The notes under the pieces are model-generated. The model saw only the letters and a program-made list of their open reading frames with translations. It was not told the DNA's origin and did not search any database. From an uncultured Hyphomicrobiales bacterium (GTDB lineage: Bacteria; Pseudomonadota; Alphaproteobacteria; Rhizobiales; Devosiaceae), in the NCBI GenBank assembly GCA_903842455.1, contig CAIMLX010000205.1, positions 124,001 to 188,000 on the forward strand: 64,000 nt of DNA, in the 5' to 3' direction. This document shows, one piece after another, positions 17,293-26,329 of the stretch. Position 1 is the first letter of the stretch, and each line of letters begins with the position of its first letter. The position numbers and the translations under genes are program-made.

Positions 17293-18376
17293 GCTCGAGA
17301 AGCGCCCCGAACCCAGCCGGCTGATGCTGGTCGTCACCCCCATCGCCTCGGTGCTGCTCACCATGGCGATCGGCGTGGTGGTGTTCGACCTGCTCGGCAT
17401 CGACGGCTTCCGCGCCGTGGTCGACATCTTCATCTCGCCGATCCTGCTGTCGTACAAATGGCAGGACGTGGCGGTGAAGGCGGCGCCGCTGATCATCATC
17501 GCGCTCGGCCTGTCGGTCGGCAACCGGGCCAATGTCTGGAACATCGGCGCCGAGGGGCAATACATCATCGGCGCCGTGTGCGCGGCGGGCATCGGCATTG
17601 CCGCCGGAACGACCGGCGGACCGCTCATCATCCTCGTCATGCTGCTGGCCGGCATGGTGGGCGGCACGGCCTGGGCCACGGTGCCGGCGGCGCTCAAGAC
17701 CCGCTTCGGCGTCAACGAAATCCTCACGAGCCTGATGCTGACCTATGTCGCCACCCAGGTGCTCGGCTACCTGCTCAGCGGCCCGTGGAAAAACCCCGAG
17801 GGCCGCAACTTCCCGGCCACGGCGCCGCTGCAACCCGACCAGACCCTGCCGATCCTGTTCCCCGGCACCACGGTGCATCTCGGCATCGCCATCGCCCTCG
17901 TGCTGCCCTTCGCCTTCTGGCTGCTGATGTCGCGCTCGGTGTTCGGCTACCAGATCCGCGTCGTCGGTTCGGCCCCCAATGCGGCGCGGCATGGCGGCTT
18001 CGACAGCAACCAGACCGTGTGGCTGTCGATGCTGATCGGCGGCTGCATGGCCGGGCTGGCCGGTGCGCTGGAATTTGCCGGGGCGCTGAAGGCGCTCAAC
18101 CTCGGCTTCCCGTCGGGCTACGGCTTCACCGCGATCATCGTCGCCTTCCTCGGCCGGCTCCACCCGATTGGCGTGCTGATCGCCGGCATCGTGCTCGCCA
18201 TCACCTATGTCGGCGGGCAGGTGGCGCAGACCACAGTGAAGATCCCCAACGCCACGGCGGGTATCTTCCAGGCGCTGATGCTGTTCTTCATCCTCGCGAG
18301 CGACGTGCTGGTGCGCAACCGCATCCGCATCATCCCGTCGCGCAAATCGGCTGCGGCCGCGGTTCGGGGGGAGTAG
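17282..18376 (+). CDS. ABC importer permease 1 (BMP/purine type)
   Basis: A polytopic membrane protein of 364 residues, related to YufP-type permeases. NRANVWNIGAEGQYIIGAV near 85-105 is the family signature, followed by FGVNEILTSLMLTYVA and an EFAGALKALN stretch. About nine membrane helices are visible. It starts 11 bases inside the ATPase gene, at ATG 17282, and is followed after 4 bases by the second permease, so the pair form the channel. Confidence 0.92.
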   Translation: MRIKLEKRPEPSRLMLVVTPIASVLLTMAIGVVVFDLLGIDGFRAVVDIFISPILLSYKWQDVAVKAAPLIIIALGLSVGNRANVWNIGAEGQYIIGAVCAAGIGIAAGTTGGPLIILVMLLAGMVGGTAWATVPAALKTRFGVNEILTSLMLTYVATQVLGYLLSGPWKNPEGRNFPATAPLQPDQTLPILFPGTTVHLGIAIALVLPFAFWLLMSRSVFGYQIRVVGSAPNAARHGGFDSNQTVWLSMLIGGCMAGLAGALEFAGALKALNLGFPSGYGFTAIIVAFLGRLHPIGVLIAGIVLAITYVGGQVAQTTVKIPNATAGIFQALMLFFILASDVLVRNRIRIIPSRKSAAAAVRGE

Positions 18377-18380
18377 GGCG

Positions 18381-19310
18381 ATGCAGATGACACCGGAATT
18401 CTTCATCCTCGCCATCGTCACCATCGTCGGCATCTCGACGCCGATCCTGCTCGCCGCGCTCGGCGAACTGGTGGTCGAAAAGGCCGGCGTGCTGAACCTC
18501 GGCGTCGAGGGCATGATGCTGGTCGGCGCCATCGCGGGCTTCGCCACCACGGTGTTCACCGGCAACCCCTGGGTCGGCGTGCTCGCCGCCGCCGCGGCCG
18601 GCGCCACGTCATCGCTGATCTTCGGCTTCCTGACCCTGTCGCTGAACTCCAACCAGGTGGCGACCGGGCTGGCGCTGACCATCTTCGGCACCGGCGTGTC
18701 GTCGCTGATCGGCACGGCCTTCGTCGGCCGCATCGTGCCGCAGTTCGGCTCGATCTTCCCGCCCGAGCTGGCCCGCGACCCGATACTGAAAGTGCTCTTC
18801 GGCTATTCGCCGATCGTCTATTTCAGCATCATCATGGTCGTGCTGGTCTGGTGGTTCCTCACCTCGACCCGCGCCGGGCTGATCCTCCGCGCGGTGGGCG
18901 AGAACGATCTCTCTGCCCATTCGATCGGCTATTCGGTGATCGGCGTCCGCTACCTCGCGGTAGCCTTCGGCGGCGCCATGGCGGGGATCGGCGGGGCGTA
19001 TTTCTCGCTCGTCATCACCCCGATGTGGGCCGAACGCATGACCGCCGGGCGCGGCTGGATCGCGCTGGCGCTGGTGGTGTTCGCCTCGTGGCGGGCGCCC
19101 CGGCTGCTGGTCGGCGCGTATTTCTTCGGCGTGCTCGTCTATCTCGAGCTGTTCGCCAAGGCTTCGGGCCTGTCGATCCTGCCGAGCCAGTTCTGGGCCG
19201 CCATGCCCTATCTCATGACCGTTGTCGTCCTCACGCTGATCTCGATGCGCGATCGGATAGGCCTCAACGCGCCAGCTTGCCTCGGCAAGCCCTTCCTCCC
19301 CGCAACCTAG
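18381..19310 (+). CDS. ABC importer permease 2 (BMP/purine type)
   Basis: The partner permease, 309 residues, YufQ-like. The signature LVVEKAGVLNLGVEGMMLVGA is at about 32-52 and LSLNSNQVATGLALTIFGTG at about 85-105. A G-rich site precedes two close ATG codons (18381 and 18387). About eight to nine membrane helices are seen. It works with the ATPase and the binding protein next to it. Confidence 0.92.
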   Translation: MQMTPEFFILAIVTIVGISTPILLAALGELVVEKAGVLNLGVEGMMLVGAIAGFATTVFTGNPWVGVLAAAAAGATSSLIFGFLTLSLNSNQVATGLALTIFGTGVSSLIGTAFVGRIVPQFGSIFPPELARDPILKVLFGYSPIVYFSIIMVVLVWWFLTSTRAGLILRAVGENDLSAHSIGYSVIGVRYLAVAFGGAMAGIGGAYFSLVITPMWAERMTAGRGWIALALVVFASWRAPRLLVGAYFFGVLVYLELFAKASGLSILPSQFWAAMPYLMTVVVLTLISMRDRIGLNAPACLGKPFLPAT

Positions 19311-19337
19311 ACAACAACGACAACAGGAGACGTCCAC

Positions 19338-20420
19338 ATGGCAATTTTCAACCGCCGCCACTTCCTCGCTACCGCCGGTGCCGCCGCAGCGGCGCTGCCG
19401 CTCGTCGGCCCCGCCTTGGCGCAGGAGAAGGTGAAGATCGGCTTCGTCTATCTCGGCCCGATCGGTGACTTCGGCTGGACCTGGGCCCACAACAAGGGCC
19501 GCGAGGCGCTGGAAGCCGCGCTCGGCGACAAGGTCGAGACCGTCTACGTCGAGAACGTCGCCGAAGACGCCTCGGCCATCCCGGTGATCCGCGACCTCGC
19601 CCAGCAGGGCTGCAAGCTGATCTTCACCACGTCCTACGGCTACATGGACCAGACCATCGAAGTCGCCAAGGAGTTCCCGGACGTCAAGTTCGAGCACTGC
19701 ACCGGCTTCAAGCTGGCCGACAACGTCTCGGTCTACAACTCGCGCTTCCATGAAGGCCGTGCCGTGCTCGGCACGATCTCGGGCATGATGACCAAGACCG
19801 GCACGCTGGGCTACCTCGGCTCCTACAAGGTGCCTGAAGTCGTGCTCGGGGTGAACTCGTTCCTCCTCGCCGCGCAGAAGAAGAACCCCGACGCGACGCT
19901 GAAGGTGGTGTTCATCGACAGCTGGTTCGATCCCCCGAAGGAAGCCGCCGCCACCGAGACGCTGCTGAACCTCGGCGCCGATATCGTCACCACCCACACC
20001 GACAGCCCGGCTGCCCTGCAGATTCTCGAGCAACGCGGCCTCTACGGCTTCGGCCAGGGCGCCGACATGTCGGCCTTCGCACCGAACGCCCACCTCAGCG
20101 CCATCGAGGACATCTGGGGCCCGTACTATATCCTCCGCGCCCAGGCGATCATCGACGGGACCTGGACCTCGTCCAACACCTGGGACGGAATGGTCGACGG
20201 CACCGTGGTGGTGTCGCCCTATAACGCCGCCGTGCCGGCCGACGTCGCTGCCGAAGCCGACAAGATCAAGGCCGGCTACATGGATGGCACCTTCGACATC
20301 TTCACCGGCCCGATCTACGACCAGGACGGCAACCTGAAGGTCGAAGAGGGCAAGACCCTGACCCTCGAAGAACTCGCGGTGATGGACTGGTTCGTCAAGG
20401 GCGTCGAAAGCGCCGCATAA
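19338..20420 (+). CDS. BMP-family substrate-binding protein
   Basis: The periplasmic binding protein of the importer, 360 residues. The N-terminus has a twin-arginine-like signal (NRRHFLATAG) and a cut after PALAQ. KIGFVYLGPIGDFGWTW begins the mature BMP fold, with TTSYGYMDQTIEVA and GVNSFLLAAQKKNP later. In this family the ligands are nucleosides or purine bases such as xanthine and urate. The site AGGAGA lies 8 bases before the ATG. A terminator follows, closing this transcript or trimming the message before puuD. Confidence 0.92.
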   Translation: MAIFNRRHFLATAGAAAAALPLVGPALAQEKVKIGFVYLGPIGDFGWTWAHNKGREALEAALGDKVETVYVENVAEDASAIPVIRDLAQQGCKLIFTTSYGYMDQTIEVAKEFPDVKFEHCTGFKLADNVSVYNSRFHEGRAVLGTISGMMTKTGTLGYLGSYKVPEVVLGVNSFLLAAQKKNPDATLKVVFIDSWFDPPKEAAATETLLNLGADIVTTHTDSPAALQILEQRGLYGFGQGADMSAFAPNAHLSAIEDIWGPYYILRAQAIIDGTWTSSNTWDGMVDGTVVVSPYNAAVPADVAAEADKIKAGYMDGTFDIFTGPIYDQDGNLKVEEGKTLTLEELAVMDWFVKGVESAA

Positions 20421-20434
20421 CGAGCGTATGGATC

Positions 20435-20465
20435 AAGGGAGCGGGCGCAAGTCCGCTCCCTTACT
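20435..20465 (+). terminator. Hairpin after the binding-protein gene
   Basis: AAGGGAGCGG (20435-20444) and CCGCTCCCTT (20453-20462) form a 10-bp stem with an 8-base loop. The T-run is short. It may end the importer transcript or protect its 3' end. Confidence 0.65.
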
Positions 20466-20476
20466 CTGACTGACCT

Positions 20477-20596
20477 TCCCCTCACCCGGCGCTGCGCGCC
20501 ACCTTCTCCCTCAAGGGGAGAGGGGAGAAGTGGGCCACCTCTGCCCCTCTCCCCTTGAGGGAGAGGGTGCCTCGCGACGCGAGGCGGGTGAGGGGA
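20477..20596. repeat. Mosaic palindromic element (RIME-like), copy B
   Basis: A 120-bp imperfect palindrome. TCCCCTCACCCG at the left end is answered by CGGGTGAGGGGA at the right end; inside, CTTCTCCCTCAAGGGGAG pairs with CTCCCCTTGAGGGAGAG. Two small GCGCTGCGCGC- and CTCGCGACGCGAG-type hairpins sit in the shoulders. The design matches the element at 46976-47115 and recalls the intergenic mosaic elements described in rhizobia. Confidence 0.75.
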
Positions 20597-20624
20597 CGAA
20601 CACCAATGCGGCAGGGGCAGCCGA

Positions 20625-21845
20625 ATGACCGATTATGCGATCTTCTGGGAGTGGCTGAGTTTCGCGGTGCGCTGGACGCACGTGATCACCGCCATCGCCT
20701 GGATCGGTTCGAGCTTCTACTTCATCGCGCTCGACCTCGGCCTGCGCAAGACGCCCAGCCTGCCGCCGCTCGCGCATGGCGAGGAGTGGCAGGTGCATGG
20801 CGGCGGCTTCTACCACATCCAGAAATACCTCGTGGCGCCCGACTTCCTCCCCGAGCACCTGACGTGGTTCAAGTGGGAGAGCTACGCCACCTGGCTCAGC
20901 GGCGTCATGCTGCTGATCGTCGTCTACTATTTCGGCGCCGACCTGTTCCTGATCGACCGCCACGTGCTCGACATCCCCGCCTGGGGCGCCATCGCCCTGT
21001 CGATGGGGTCGATCGTGCTCGGCTGGCTGATCTACGACACGCTCTGCAAGAGCCCCATCGGCAACTCGACCACCGGCCTGATGCTGGTGCTGTTCGCCGT
21101 GCTGGTGGCGATGAGCTGGATCTACACGCAGCTCTTCACCGGCCGCGCCGCGATGCTCCACATGGGCGCGTTTACGGCGACCATCATGGCGGCGAACGTG
21201 GCGATGATCATCATCCCCAACCAGAAGATCGTCGTCGCCGATCTCAAGGCGGGCCGCACGCCCGATGCCAAGTACGGCAAGATCGCCAAGCAGCGCAGCC
21301 TGCACAACAACTACCTGACGCTGCCCGTCATCTTCTTCATGCTGTCGAGCCACTACCCGCTGGCCTTCGCCACGGAGTGGAACTGGGTCATCGCCTGCCT
21401 GATCTTCCTCGAAGGCGTGCTGATCCGGCACTTCTTCAACAGCCGCCATGGCCGCAAGGGCAACCCACACTGGGTATGGCCGCTGGTGGTGGTGATCTTC
21501 GTCCTCTGCGCCTGGCTGTCGAGCGGCCCGAAGCTGCCGACCGGCGCCGAGACCCTGCCGTCGCCGCAGGCGAGCCTGCTGATGCAGTCGCCGCATTTCG
21601 AGGAAGCCGCGAACACGGTGATCTCCCGCTGCTCGATGTGCCACATGGCCGAGCCCGATTTCATGGGCGTGCTGCAGCCGCCCAAGAACGTCATCCTCGA
21701 CAACCCCGTCGCCGTCGCCAACCACGGCGAGCAGGTAGCGATCCAGGCCGGCTACAGCCACGCCATGCCGCCCGGCAACGTCACCGAGATGACCCCCGAC
21801 GAGCGGGCGCTGCTGGTCGCCTGGTTCCGGGACGGCAGCAATTGA
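20625..21845 (+). CDS. puuD: Membrane urate oxidase (urate hydroxylase) with cytochrome c domain
   Basis: Oxidises urate to 5-hydroxyisourate at the inner membrane and passes electrons to the respiratory chain. The first ~300 residues hold about eight membrane helices with RWTHVITAIAWIGSSFYF and HGGGFYHIQKYL. A C-terminal cytochrome c domain has CSMCH near residues 336-341 and a later Met (HAMPPGN) as the likely sixth ligand. Length 406 is normal. No soluble uricase is in the window, so PuuD fills that step. The stop overlaps the guanine deaminase start. Confidence 0.95.
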   Translation: MTDYAIFWEWLSFAVRWTHVITAIAWIGSSFYFIALDLGLRKTPSLPPLAHGEEWQVHGGGFYHIQKYLVAPDFLPEHLTWFKWESYATWLSGVMLLIVVYYFGADLFLIDRHVLDIPAWGAIALSMGSIVLGWLIYDTLCKSPIGNSTTGLMLVLFAVLVAMSWIYTQLFTGRAAMLHMGAFTATIMAANVAMIIIPNQKIVVADLKAGRTPDAKYGKIAKQRSLHNNYLTLPVIFFMLSSHYPLAFATEWNWVIACLIFLEGVLIRHFFNSRHGRKGNPHWVWPLVVVIFVLCAWLSSGPKLPTGAETLPSPQASLLMQSPHFEEAANTVISRCSMCHMAEPDFMGVLQPPKNVILDNPVAVANHGEQVAIQAGYSHAMPPGNVTEMTPDERALLVAWFRDGSN

Positions 21846-23140
21846 GCCGAAGCATCCTGCGCGGCCGCGTCCTGAGCTTCGTCAGCGAGCCGCAGGGGCG
21901 CGACGACCACGGCTCGTACCGCTACATCGAAGATGGCGCGGTGGAAGTCGAGAACGGCATCATCGTCCGAATGGGGGCGTTCGAGGGCGCCCACGCGCCG
22001 GATGCCCAGATCATCGACCACCGGCCAAACCTCATCATGGCCGGCTTCATCGACCCCCACATCCACTTTCCGCAGATGCAGGTGATCGGCGCCTATGCCG
22101 GGGCGCTGCTCGAGTGGCTCAACACCTACACCTTCGTCGAGGAGCAGAAGTTCGGCGATCTCGACCACGCCACCCGCATCGCCAGCCGCTTCTTCGACGA
22201 ACTGGTCCGCCACGGCACCACCACGGCTGCCGCCTACTGCTCGGTGCACCCGCAATCGGTCGATGCGTTCTTCTCGGAGGCCGAGAAGCGCAACATGCTG
22301 ATGGTCGGCGGCAAGGTGATGATGGATCGCAACGCACCGCCGGGCCTCTGCGACACGCCGCAATCGGGCTACGATGACACCAAAGCCGGCATCGCCAAGT
22401 GGCACGGCAAGGGCCGCGCCCACTACGCCATCACCCCCCGCTTCGCCATCACCTCGACGCATGAGCAGATGGCGATGGCCGAGGCGTTGGCGCGGGAGTT
22501 CCCCGACCTCCACATCCAGACCCATGTCAGCGAGAACCTCGCCGAGATCGCCTTCGCCAACGAGCTCTATCCGAACTACGGCGACTATGTCGGCATCTAC
22601 GAGAAGTTCCACCTGCTCGGCCCGAGGACGCTGCTCGGCCACTGCATCCACCTCAGCCACCGCGAGACCCAGGTGATCGCCGAGACGCGGTCGGTCGCGG
22701 TGTTCTGCCCGACCTCGAACCTGTTCATCGGTTCGGGTCTGTTCGACTACGAGCGCCAGCACCAGCACGGCGTCCGCATCGCCACCGCCACCGATGTGGG
22801 CGGTGGCAGTTCCTACTCGATGCTGCGGACCATGGACGAGGGCTACAAGGTGATGCAGCTGCGCGGCCAGCGCCTCACGCCCTTCCGCTCGTTCTACCAC
22901 ATGACCCTCGGCAACGCCCGGGCGATGAGCCTCGATGGCCGCATCGGCACGCTCGAGCCGGGCAAGGAAGCCGACATCGTCGTCCTCAATTCCGGCGCGA
23001 CACCGCAGATGAAACTGCGTATGGAAACCGTGGATTCACTGGAGCAGGAACTGTTCCTGCTGCAGACCTGCGGCGACGATCGCGCGGTGGTGGAAACCTA
23101 CGTGATGGGCGAGCCGCAGAAGTCGAAATTGGCAGCTTGA
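21842..23140 (+). CDS. guaD: Guanine deaminase
   Basis: Converts guanine to xanthine, feeding xanthine dehydrogenase. An amidohydrolase-fold protein of 432 residues: DPHIHFPQM (HxH metal motif) near 64-72, HVSEN near 220, GHCIHLS near 262, and [12 protein letters not shown] near 318 with the catalytic Asp. The start is TTG 21842, which shares bases with the puuD stop (aTTGa). The frame is open far upstream, but that part reads across puuD and is not used. Confidence 0.94.
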   Translation: MSRSILRGRVLSFVSEPQGRDDHGSYRYIEDGAVEVENGIIVRMGAFEGAHAPDAQIIDHRPNLIMAGFIDPHIHFPQMQVIGAYAGALLEWLNTYTFVEEQKFGDLDHATRIASRFFDELVRHGTTTAAAYCSVHPQSVDAFFSEAEKRNMLMVGGKVMMDRNAPPGLCDTPQSGYDDTKAGIAKWHGKGRAHYAITPRFAITSTHEQMAMAEALAREFPDLHIQTHVSENLAEIAFANELYPNYGDYVGIYEKFHLLGPRTLLGHCIHLSHRETQVIAETRSVAVFCPTSNLFIGSGLFDYERQHQHGVRIATATDVGGGSSYSMLRTMDEGYKVMQLRGQRLTPFRSFYHMTLGNARAMSLDGRIGTLEPGKEADIVVLNSGATPQMKLRMETVDSLEQELFLLQTCGDDRAVVETYVMGEPQKSKLAA

Positions 23141-23151
23141 GGGATTTGCAC

Positions 23152-25401
23152 ATGGCCTACGTCGAAAAATCCGGCCTGAAGGTCGATCAGCTGCTGGTGG
23201 ATTTCGTCGAGCAGGAAGCCATCCCCGGCACCAGCGTTTCCCCCGCGCAGTTCTGGGACGGCTTCGCCGGGCTGGTGGCCGAGTTCGCCCCGAAGAACCG
23301 GCAGCTCCTCGCGCTGCGCGACCAGATGCAGCACCAGATCGACGAGTGGCACACCGCCAACGGCCCGATCAGCGCCAACCCCGGCGGCTACGAGGCCTTC
23401 CTGCGCGAAATCGGCTACCTCGTGCCCGAGCCGGCCGATTTCACCATCGAGACTGATGGCCTCGACCCCGAGATTTCGTCGATCTGCGGCCCGCAACTCG
23501 TCGTGCCAGTCTCGAACGCCCGCTACGCCCTCAACGCCGCCAACGCCCGATGGGGCAGCCTCTACGACGCTCTCTATGGCACTGACGTGATCCCGCGCGA
23601 TGGCGAGTTGGCGCCTGGCAAGGGCCTGAACCCAGCCCGTGCTGCGGCGGTGGTGACGCGGGCGGCGGAGTTCCTGGACAGCGCCGTTCCGCTTGACTCG
23701 GGCAGCCACGCCTATGTCACTGCCTACCATGTCGAAAAGGGCGCGTACGAGAAGCACTCGTCCGACATTCTCGGCAACCATTCCACCGAGACAGGGGAGA
23801 TGCGGGCACTCGTCGCTGAGTTGCCCTCGGGCCGCCGCGTCCACTTCAAGAACCCCCGACCGGATTGGGTGAACAACGAGCCCGTGGTCCGGCACACCTT
23901 CGTCGGCTATGGCGGCAACGAGGAGCGTGGCGAGCTGGTGCTTCGGCACAACGGCCTCCACATCATCCTCGTCATCGATCCATCAAGCCCGATCGGCAAA
24001 CTGCACCCAGCCGGTCTCGCGGACGTCATCGTCGAGTCCGCCCTCACCACCATCCAGGACTGCGAGGACTCCGTCGCTGCCGTCGATGCCGAGGACAAGG
24101 TCGGCGTCTACCGCAACTGGCTCGGGCTGATGAACGGCACGCTCGAGGATACCTTCGAGAAGGGTGGCAAGCCGGTCACCCGCAAGCTCAACGCCGACCG
24201 CACTTACAAGGATATCCACGGCCAGCCGCTTACGCTGAAGGGCAGGGCGCTGCTGCTCGTCCGCAATGTCGGCCACCTGATGACCACCAAGGCTGTGCTC
24301 GATGCCGAGGGCAACGCCATCGGCGAAGGCCTGATGGATGCCGCGATCACCGTGCTCTGCGCCCTGTCGGACAAGGTGAACTCAACCACCGGCGCCATCT
24401 ACATCGTGAAGCCCAAGATGCACGGGCCGGAGGAAGTCGCCTTCGCCTGCGAGATTTTCGGTGCGGTCGAGACGATGCTGGGGCTCGCGCCCAACAGCAT
24501 CAAGATCGGCATCATGGACGAGGAGCGGCGAACCTCCGCCAACCTCAAGGCCGCCATCCATGCCGCCCGCGCCCGGGTGTTCTTCATCAATACCGGCTTC
24601 CTCGATCGCACCGGCGACGAGATCCACACCTCGATGCTATCAGGCCCCGTGCTCCGTAAGGACGACGTGAAGGCCGAAAAGTGGATCCAGTCCTACGAGG
24701 ACCGGAACGTCCTGATCGGCCTCGCTGCCGGCTTCTCGGGCCGCGCGCAGATCGGCAAGGGCATGTGGGCCCGCCCCGATGACATGGCGGCGATGATGGC
24801 GGCGAAGTCGGGTCACCCGAACGCCGGCGCCAATACCGCCTGGGTACCGTCGCCGACCGCCGCGACCCTCCACGCGCTGCACTACCATCAGATCGACGTG
24901 TTCGAGGCGCAGAAGCGCCGCCACAACCAGCCCACGCCGAGCCTCGATGCGCTGTTCTCGATGCCGGTGCTCGATGCTTCCACCCTCGACAGGCCGACCA
25001 TCCTCCGCGAACTCGACAACAATGCGCAGGGCATTCTCGGTTACGTCGTGCGTTGGGTCGATCAGGGCGTAGGCTGCTCCAAGGTGCCCGACATCAACGA
25101 TGTCGGCCTGATGGAAGATCGCGCCACCTGCCGTATCTCCTCGCAGGCGGTTGCCAACTGGCTGAAGCACGGCCTCGTGTCCGAAGCCGAGGTGCAGGCC
25201 TCGTTCGAGAAGATGGCGGCCGTAGTGGACGGCCAGAACTCGGGCGATCCGCTCTACCAGCCGATGGCGGGGAGCTTTCACCGCTCCATCGCCTACCAGG
25301 CCGCACTGGCCCTCGCCCTCGAAGGGGCGACGCAGCCCTCGGGCTACACCGAGCCGATCCTGCACGCTGCGCGCGAACAAATCAAAGCCCGGGCTGGCTA
25401 A
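23152..25401 (+). CDS. glcB: Malate synthase G
   Basis: Condenses glyoxylate with acetyl-CoA to give malate. The 749 residues cover the whole family, with [46 protein letters not shown], and [12 protein letters not shown], which holds catalytic arginine and acidic residues. ATG 23152 has GAGGGA 7-8 bases upstream. It follows guaD by 11 bases, in the same operon as the purine genes, so the glyoxylate released by ureidoglycolate lyase can be used directly. It can also serve glycolate use. Confidence 0.95.
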   Translation: MAYVEKSGLKVDQLLVDFVEQEAIPGTSVSPAQFWDGFAGLVAEFAPKNRQLLALRDQMQHQIDEWHTANGPISANPGGYEAFLREIGYLVPEPADFTIETDGLDPEISSICGPQLVVPVSNARYALNAANARWGSLYDALYGTDVIPRDGELAPGKGLNPARAAAVVTRAAEFLDSAVPLDSGSHAYVTAYHVEKGAYEKHSSDILGNHSTETGEMRALVAELPSGRRVHFKNPRPDWVNNEPVVRHTFVGYGGNEERGELVLRHNGLHIILVIDPSSPIGKLHPAGLADVIVESALTTIQDCEDSVAAVDAEDKVGVYRNWLGLMNGTLEDTFEKGGKPVTRKLNADRTYKDIHGQPLTLKGRALLLVRNVGHLMTTKAVLDAEGNAIGEGLMDAAITVLCALSDKVNSTTGAIYIVKPKMHGPEEVAFACEIFGAVETMLGLAPNSIKIGIMDEERRTSANLKAAIHAARARVFFINTGFLDRTGDEIHTSMLSGPVLRKDDVKAEKWIQSYEDRNVLIGLAAGFSGRAQIGKGMWARPDDMAAMMAAKSGHPNAGANTAWVPSPTAATLHALHYHQIDVFEAQKRRHNQPTPSLDALFSMPVLDASTLDRPTILRELDNNAQGILGYVVRWVDQGVGCSKVPDINDVGLMEDRATCRISSQAVANWLKHGLVSEAEVQASFEKMAAVVDGQNSGDPLYQPMAGSFHRSIAYQAALALALEGATQPSGYTEPILHAAREQIKARAG

Positions 25402-25546
25402 TTACGTAGTCGCCGCAATTAGTTAGGTTGCGAAAGGTTCCATCGTCGTCGTCAGATTAAGTCTGCAACCATCGCTCACTCCCAGTGTTTATTCGGCAGG
25501 CCCCGCCCCACGGCCTCAACGAAACAATTCGTACTGGAGTGAACCA

Positions 25547-25894
25547 ATGAAGCTTTCCCTGATCTCGTCGATCGCCCTGTCGACCGCCATGCTGTTCTCG
25601 ACCGCCGCCTTCGCTCAGGAGACGACTGTTGCCGAGCCGACCATGATCGGTGGCCAGGCCCTGTCGGCCGACGACCTGCCGAAGGTCCAGGCCCAGTGCA
25701 ACACGCTCGCCAGCGTCGACATGGAGTCGATGGCTACCGAGACGACCGCTACCGAAGGTTCGGACGAGCCGGATGGCGCCGGTGATCTCGGCACCGATAG
25801 CGAAGTTCCGAACGGCACCGACCAGGCTGTGACCACCGTCGACCTGTCGCTGATCACCATCGAAGAGTGCAAGGCTGCTGGCCTCGCCCAGTAA
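25547..25894 (+). CDS. Small secreted two-cysteine protein, copy 1
   Basis: A 115-residue protein with a clean signal peptide (cut after AAFA). The mature part is acidic and rich in Thr, Glu and Asp. One Cys lies near 50 (KVQAQCNTL) and one near the end (ITIEECKAAGLAQ). The spacing and flanks match the gene at 26012, so the two are diverged tandem copies. The two cysteines could form a disulfide. No known family is recognised. Confidence 0.6.
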   Translation: MKLSLISSIALSTAMLFSTAAFAQETTVAEPTMIGGQALSADDLPKVQAQCNTLASVDMESMATETTATEGSDEPDGAGDLGTDSEVPNGTDQAVTTVDLSLITIEECKAAGLAQ

Positions 25895-25918
25895 GCCCGG
25901 CATTAGCCGAAATTGATG

Positions 25919-25949
25919 AAAGCGCGATGCTCCGGCATCGCGCTTTTGT
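25919..25949 (+). terminator. Rho-independent terminator between the two paralogues
   Basis: AAAGCGCGATGC (25919-25930), a 4-base loop and GCATCGCGCTTT (25935-25946) make a 12-bp stem followed by TTGT. It separates the two paralogous genes, so the second probably has its own promoter. Confidence 0.85.
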
Positions 25950-26011
25950 CATGTGTGCCCCATTGATCCTGGGTAACCGCAGGGCTACTCCCGACCCACA
26001 CGGAGGTTTCG

Positions 26012-26329
26012 ATGCGCACGTTCTCACTGGCACTGCTCGTAACACTCGGCCTCGTGGCGCCCGCCGCCGCGTGGTCGATAAAGGGCGTCGAGCTTTCTCC
26101 CACCGATGCGGCGAGGGTCGATCGACAGTGCGACTCGCTGCGCTTCCGCACCTCCGGATCGCTGATGGACAGCCCGCCGCCTGAGCCGCTGGCCGGCACC
26201 ATCGTCTCCGATCCGTCCAGCTACTGGGCCGAGAATGCCGATGTGAGCGACGCTGCCCTGGTCAAGAGTGTGAACCTCGACACGATCACGGTGCGCGATT
26301 GCCGCGCCGCCGGGTTCTACGACAACTGA
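26012..26329 (+). CDS. Small secreted two-cysteine protein, copy 2
   Basis: A 105-residue protein with a signal peptide (cut near APAAA). Like copy 1 it has a QC(D/N)(S/T)L motif after the N-terminal third (VDRQCDSLRF) and ends in LDTITVRDCRAAGFYDN, which aligns with the end of copy 1. The middle is less acidic. A site GGAGG lies 6 bases before the ATG. Its 3' end overlaps the end of the CocE-like gene on the other strand by 13 bases. Confidence 0.6.
   Translation: MRTFSLALLVTLGLVAPAAAWSIKGVELSPTDAARVDRQCDSLRFRTSGSLMDSPPPEPLAGTIVSDPSSYWAENADVSDAALVKSVNLDTITVRDCRAAGFYDN

Noticed and set aside
15721-17727. Long leftward frame (668 codons) opposite the ABC ATPase gene
   Set aside because: It is the antisense of two well-matched importer genes; high-GC codon bias keeps the opposite frame open. 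Its His/Asp/Arg-rich product matches no family.
20555-21841. Upstream extension of the guanine deaminase frame over puuD
   Set aside because: It reads puuD in another frame as Arg-rich sequence; homology of the deaminase begins at the TTG overlapping the puuD stop.
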